From the NCBI RefSeq assembly GCF_030272615.1, contig NC_081407.1, forward strand, positions 155,184,891 through 155,248,890: a stretch of 64,000 nucleotides of DNA. The letters run 5' to 3'. Below the pieces are notes generated by a model that was not told the DNA's origin, ran no database searches, and was given only the letters and a program-made list of their open reading frames with translations. The DNA is from Cryptomeria japonica. Taxonomy: Eukaryota > Streptophyta > Pinopsida > Cupressales > Cupressaceae. This document shows positions 58,323-64,000 of the stretch, in pieces. A program made the position numbers and the translations under genes. The first letter of the stretch is position 1. Each line of letters opens with the position of its first letter.

Positions 58323-58709
58323 ATGACTAATCCCCTTATTCTGAGAAGAAAGAACCTCTATCGTAACATGACGTCGAAGAAACAACAACCTAGTTTTTCC
58401 AAATTCATCAAGAGAAATAAGTTTTTATACATCAATCGTCAACTCTTCAAATCCCATCGGGTATTCCTTCATCACGTCAAACGATATATCCAAAACAAAT
58501 CTAGCGAATTTGACAAAGAACCTTTGAAAACAAGAGCATACTGTCAAAAGTTCGCTTTTAATCAAACCATCAACTGCGGCGGAAGGATCAATCCAGCATT
58601 CTTGCCCGACGAGTGCATCACATATAACACATCTCGACCAGAACCACCAACCCCCAAGCAACACATCAACGAGGCTTTTGTCCCTTTCATCACTGAGAGT
58701 TTCTACTAA
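58323..58709 (+). CDS. Upstream ORF (128 aa) in gypsy leader, function unknown
   Basis: It is intact from ATG 58323 to TAA 58707-58709, ending one base before the gag ATG and in a different frame. The product is basic and Lys/Arg/Phe-rich (SKKQQPSFSKFIKRNKFLY) with a Pro-rich end (SRPEPPTPKQH). No domain or membrane segment is evident. An ORF upstream of gag is known in some plant Tat-group (Ogre) elements, so it may be a real element gene. It is free of stops while the downstream polyprotein has five, though its short length makes chance survival possible. Confidence 0.5.
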   Translation: MTNPLILRRKNLYRNMTSKKQQPSFSKFIKRNKFLYINRQLFKSHRVFLHHVKRYIQNKSSEFDKEPLKTRAYCQKFAFNQTINCGGRINPAFLPDECITYNTSRPEPPTPKQHINEAFVPFITESFY

Positions 58710-58710
58710 A

Positions 58711-61700
58711 ATGCCTGTTACTCGCTCTCAACAAGACAAACAAAGCGAGACACACGCAGAATCAAGTATGAATCGAAGATTATCAAATCCTTTTGAAGTT
58801 CCACCCTTAGAAGAACCTGAAATTACTGAAGCACTTCTTCGGGAATGTCAGGAAAACCCTTCATTCCAAAAGCTTGTAGAAAAGCTCATGGAAAATGACA
58901 AAGAAAAGTATCTGCTCATGCTCACAAGTAAAGGTGTTAAACTTCCTGAAGATTTCGATGCAAACATTTTTCAAACCGGGTCTCGACAATATGCATATCA
59001 AGAACAACAAAGAGAAGAAGCAACTCACATACCTAAGCAACATATTCCAGAGCAGCACATTCCAGAGCAACGCATACCAGAAATGCGTATACCTGAACTC
59101 AAAACACTAGAGCAAAACATACCGTTTACCACACCTTTTCAGTTAAGAACCCATACGAGGCAAGAACTCTTCCCTTGGCAAGATAATGCGCCTTTGGTTG
59201 CTCTTACTCAACAAATGCAAATGTTGCAAAGGCAAATACAAGATATGCAACAAGGGACAACAGTACGATACTCTTTAAATGAAATCTGTCCTTATCCATT
59301 TGACAGAAGATTGAACATGGTACCTTTTCCTCCAAACTCAGACGTTCCCAAATTTGATAAATATGATGGAAAAAGTGATCCCCGAGATCATGTTCGAGAA
59401 TTTTGCACACTGAGCCTTGAATTTGCTCATGATGACACCTATTTGATGAGGTTATTCCCCAGAAGCTTGGGAGGACAAACCATGGAATGGTTATCCAAAA
59501 TCTCGCCACCTGTTAGATCATTTGATGAATTGGTTAACAAATTCATAACCCACTATTCCTACAACATCCAACATGCCATAACCATGCTAGATGTTTGCAA
59601 CACCAAACAAAAGAACAATGAAACATTCATGGTGTTCCTTCAACGCTGGCGACGCATGGTATCACGGTATCCTCGAGATATTCCCAAAAAGGAGAAAATG
59701 GAAATCTTCATTGATAACTTAAATGGCGAAATGAGTTACAGACTAAAACTTCAATGCATACCATCTTTCGCTAAATTGATTGAAAATGGCATTCAAGTAG
59801 AGGAAGCATGTGTCAAAAAGGGAACACTCAAATTCTACAAGGAAGGAACAAACTCATCAAACTACAATAATCAGAACAACACCAACCTTGACAAATCTCG
59901 ATTTTGGACCCGAAACAAAAACGAAGGCAACAATGAATCATATGATCCCAAATCTAAGCAACCAGTGCTTGCATTATCCATAAATCCTCAAAATGCAAAA
60001 AATCCTAAAAATGCTACTCCCAGTGCTAACACATATGCACCAAACACCGATCAAGGACAACTCAACACAAACAACACCAACGATACTCAAAGCAAAAACA
60101 TGAATCCAAGACCTAACAACAATTCGCGTAACAACACGAACAATTTCCAAAAGCGCATCTTCACACCACTAGGACAATCATTAGAATCCGCCTTCAGAGA
60201 ACTTTTGGCAAACAAGATTCTTTCTTTGCCTCCAATCAGCAACTATGAACCCCCAATCAAACCACCTTGGTGGAATGATTCACATTATTGTGATTTCCAT
60301 CGCAACAAGGGTCATAGAACAAACGAGTGCATGAGATTGAAACACATAGTACAGGACATGATTGATCGAGGTGACTTAACGGTGGATGGTCTTAAAACAA
60401 ATGGTGATCACGGAGCCTTCAAAAATCCTCTCCCAAATTACAACAAAGATGGAGCATCAACTTCAGATGATACATGCGGAGCTCGTATTAATCACATCTA
60501 CAACAACACCATCAACCACATCTCAGCTGAAGATCATCAAGTCAATGTCATCACCATTCGAGATCAGCATGATCATGAATCTGTCAATGTAACAACCCGA
60601 ACTCAGAAATATGTCTTGAAGGGACATACTGCACCTACAACTACCACACCAAAAATCCAATATGACTTGGTTAGCCAACTACACAAGACTCCAGCTCAGA
60701 TATCTATCCTAGAATTATTGAAACTATCACCAAAACACAAAGACATAATGGAGCAAGCGCTATTGGAAACAAATGTACCTCAAAATCTGGATACAGACAG
60801 ATTTCAAGCCATGGTCGCCCATATGATAGGACCTCATAACCTCACCTTCTCAGAGCATGATAATACTTCCTTGAGTCATCCGCATAATACTCCTCTCCAT
60901 ATTGAAGTCATTGTTTGCAAACACCGAGTAAAGAGAGTTTTAATAGATGGAGGAGCCGGACTTAATATATGTACTTTAAAGCTTATCTGTGCATTAGGCT
61001 TCTCAGAAGAATCTATTGATCCCTGCAAAAAAATCACCATCAAAGCATATGATGATGAGGAAAGGTCCTCTAAAAGCACAGTGATATTGCCTATTCAAGT
61101 AGGACCAGTACAAAAGGATACTATATGTCAGGTCTTAGATATTGATCTAACCTACAATATCTTGTTAGGACGACCCTGGATACATGAAATGCAAGCAGTA
61201 CCTTCTACGTATCACTAGTGTGTCAAGTTTCCTTATGATGGACAAGAAATCTCCATATCAGCCGATCACAATCCATTTCAACATTGTAACGCAATGGGGG
61301 CAGCCCAAGACAGTTTGGTTCCTCATAATAGAGAAAAGCAACGATCCTTGACATCAAATCTACAAACAGCAAAATCCAACTCCTTATGGGGAGACTTCAA
61401 GCAGAAGATGCAAATCAAAGACCAAGACATGGAAGAATACTCTTTGGAGCCTTTATGTTTGGCCAAATTGCCAACATCACCTAGATCGCATTGTTTGCCT
61501 ACTACATCAACACATCTGGCTACTCAGCCCATCACTAAATTTGATGGTACCTTCATCCAATTGGGTACTTTAGCACATGAATCAGAAGACAAGGACATTC
61601 TTAGCTGGCTATACAAAGATGAGGAAGAAGATCATAGAGCAGCCGCTCTGGACATTGTTCTACCAACACACCTGTATGGAAAAGGCTATTTAATCATGAA

Positions 61701-64000
61701 GCAAATGGGATATGGCGGTAAAGGACCTATTGAGAAACGCAAAGGAGTCACTGAACCTATAGATCTTCCTTCACAACCTAGTAGAAACAAAGCGGGATTG
61801 GGTTCTAAACTCACGTTCCTATTAAAACAGTCGCCACACACAAATACAAAAGTTCAATGGAAGGTGAAGAAGAAGTACAAAGAAGAATCCTGGCAGGAGG
61901 CACTCTTTGAATCAGCAGAAACAATCCGCAAGGCACGGGAATGTTAAGATCAGAAGTTGCATCAGGACAAGCTTCTAAGTCATAAGAGGGCCCTATCTAC
62001 AGCAGTAGCTCATATTCAAACACCAATGTCTCAAAAACAAATCATGTCATCTCCCGATACCATTATTCCTCCCCGAGGAAGCACAGTCTATGAACAAATC
62101 CAACAAGTAGAAGACGGATCTGATACAGAATCTACAAAAACTATCAAAATGGTATCCATCATCAAAGATTTGTTTTCACCATACAACATACCTGTTTACA
62201 GCACAGATAGAATCTAGGACGATGCCTATGAGACAGATTCCAATGAATATGAATGGGGTACCTGCTCCAATGCTACTACAGAAATCCCTGATGATACTGA
62301 TTCTATATCCCTTTCTCAAGAAGAATATAACGCAGAAGATAGACCTCTTGAATTTGGACCACAAAATATCTATGACACCAAGGAAAGCAAACAGGAACAT
62401 TATGAACAAGTCTATGTGGAAGATAATACCATCGAGGACCTCGACGAAATCCTGGACTTCTTTAAAACCAAAATCCATCACGATGCAAACTCTGTCCTAA
62501 CACTCACAGTAGCCGAACTTAATCCACCTAATGATTCCTTACCGCTTGTCTTTCCTGACCTCATCGACTGGGATGAACCTGAAATCCATGATATACCAAT
62601 TTTCCCAGATGATGAATCTATTATTCATTACCTATGTACCGTAAATCCGGAAACAGGCTCTACCAGTGAACGAAATAACAATATCTGTCAATCAGGGAGT
62701 GCCAAGTCTCTCAGTCGCAAAAATGAACCAAATAAAGGATCTGATGCTGAAAACCAGTCAATGGCAGCTCTAGATCATAAAAAAGTAAAAATAAAGGACG
62801 CATCTGAGGGTGAAAACCTTTTTAAGGCACCTAATGATGGGAGACTTAACACTCTTCCAGAGAACTTTTATGAGCAATCACCCATTTTGATTGAGCCCAC
62901 TCAATCAATCAACATTGGTACCACAGAAGTAGCCAGAAACATTCACCTTGCAGAATCTCTGACAGAGGAAGAAAGATCGGCATTCATCATCTTCTTTAAA
63001 GAACAACAAATTAACTTTGCTTGGTCATATGCTGATATGTCCGGAGTAGATCCACACTTAATCAAGCATCACTTGTCCATTTCTACAGGAGTCAAACTAG
63101 TCAAGCAAAAGCTACAAAAGATGAATCCACAGGTGGCCCTCATGGTCAAAACTGAACTGAAGAAACTATTAGACGTCGGATTCATCTGACCCATTGACTA
63201 TGCGGAATGGATTTCCAACATCGTTCCAGTATCAAAACCAGATGGTAGTATCAGAATATGCACTGACTTCAGAGACGTTAACAAAGCTTGTCCAAAGGAT
63301 GACTTTCCTCTACCCAGTATCGACATAATTGTAGATCTTACAGCAGGCCACACAATGCTCTCACTAATGGATGGTTTCTCAGGCTATAATCAAATCAAAA
63401 TAGCTCCTGAAGATCAAGATAAAACCACGTTCACCTGTCCTTAGGGAACGTATTGCTGGAATGTTATGCCTTTTCGCTTAAAGAATGCAGGGGCCACCTA
63501 TCAAAGATCAATGACCACAATATTCCATGACATGATGCACACATTTATGGAAGACTATGTGGATGATTTATTAGCTAAATCCTTCACTAGAGTTGAACAT
63601 CTTGGCATCCTAACAAAGATTTTTGATCGATTGGAGAAATTCCAAGTCAGTCTCAACCCTAAGAAGTGTGTCTTCGGGGTTACATCAGGGAAGTTACTAG
63701 GCTACATTGTCTCAGCAAAAGGTATTGAAGTAGATCCAGCAAAGGTACAAGCCATTATGGACATGCCACCACCAAAGAATATCAGTCAACTCAGATCTCT
63801 ACAAGGCCGACTTCAATCAATCAGGCGATTCATCGCTCAACTAGTAGATAAAAGTCTACCATTTAACCATTTACTACACAAAAATGTACCATTCAAATGG
63901 GAGGCCAAGTGTGCAGAATCTTTTTACCAAATCAAACAGTACCTGATGAATCCACCAGTTTTGGTACCACCAGTCACAGGAAAGCCTCTTATCTTATATA
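58711..64000 (+). pseudogene. gag-pol: Gag-Pol polyprotein of gypsy element (Gag, PR, G-patch, RT)
   Basis: A single frame from ATG 58711 to the window edge with five stops (TAG 61216, TAA 61945, TAG 62215, TGA 63187, TAG 63442) and no frameshift. Order: N-terminal region with IPEQH-type pentapeptide repeats (59026-59106), Gag core (about 59340-59830), Asn-rich linker, knuckle CDFHRNKGHRTNEC (near 60290-60330), protease with active-site LIDGGAGLNI (near 60940-60970) and LLGRPW near its end, a G-patch-like segment (GKGYLIMKQMGYGGKG, about 61675-61800), acidic linker, then RT from about 62950. RT motifs: RICTDFRDVNKACPKDDFPLP, DGFSGYNQI and YVDD (63556-63567). All five stops are single-base changes from likely sense codons, so the element is inactive but young in structure. 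Confidence 0.92.

Larger units (their letters stand above)
54330..64000 (+). mobile_element. Ty3/gypsy (probably Tat-like) retrotransposon, runs off the right edge
   Basis: LTR 54330-55795, PBS 55800, 2.9-kb leader with motif arrays and an upstream ORF, then Gag, knuckle, protease, G-patch-like segment and reverse transcriptase to the end of the window. RNase H and integrase would follow outside. A long leader, upstream ORF and large coding region fit the Tat group as I know it; lineage assignment is inference. Confidence 0.85.

Overview
The window is nuclear DNA from a large, repeat-rich seed-plant genome, most probably a gymnosperm. That is an inference from plant-type Ty1/copia and Ty3/gypsy elements, a LINE with a C-terminal RNase H domain, plant subtilase exons with GT-AG introns, AT-rich spacers and heavy satellite content. 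No intact host gene was found. Nearly every coding region carries stops or frameshifts. A 500-base run of N (39407-39906) marks an assembly gap.

Layout. 1-890: AT-rich flank with three inverted repeats. 895-3005: satellite of about 20-bp units in both orientations, followed by CT-rich low-complexity DNA (3006-3726) and a satellite island. 3814-15861: two copies of one non-autonomous LTR retrotransposon encoding only Gag and a protease-like domain, arranged internal-LTR-internal-LTR (LTRs 8015-9267 and 14640-15861). 15862-18475: satellite, then CT- and GA-rich blocks that switch strand three times. 18840-22937: minus-strand copia relic with one LTR. 23170-27838: nearly complete minus-strand copia element with 129-bp LTRs. 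27839-31815: spacer with a degenerate minus-strand coding remnant and a 190-bp tandem duplication. 31816-38441: two tandem subtilisin-like protease pseudogenes; the second is cut by a minus-strand LINE (38464-39406) that runs into the gap. 39907-41884: second satellite array built of long inverted repeats, then CT-rich DNA to 42312.

42314-52740 is the most unusual part. It looks like a DNA transposon of about 10.4 kb. Both ends carry arrays of a palindromic motif (ATCGGATATCCGAT and variants). Inside are two convergent genes: a plus-strand DDE-transposase-like gene (42714-45546), and a minus-strand gene of unknown function (49970-51892) that I resolve into six exons with GT-AG introns, all in phase 0. 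Between them lie seven units of a 359-bp tandem repeat. I do not recognise this two-gene arrangement as a named plant superfamily.

54330-64000 (open at the right edge) is a Ty3/gypsy element, probably Tat-like. It has a 1466-bp LTR with a TATA box, a PBS, a 2.9-kb leader with about 33 copies of a TAGCGCAT-like motif, a 128-aa ORF ending one base before gag, and a gag-protease-(G-patch)-RT polyprotein in one frame with five stops.

The window therefore records repeated insertion, recombination and CpG-type decay, with no functioning host pathway. The autonomous gypsy element and the Gag-only element share Gag, zinc-knuckle and protease architecture, so the latter could have been mobilised by a relative of the former (inference).
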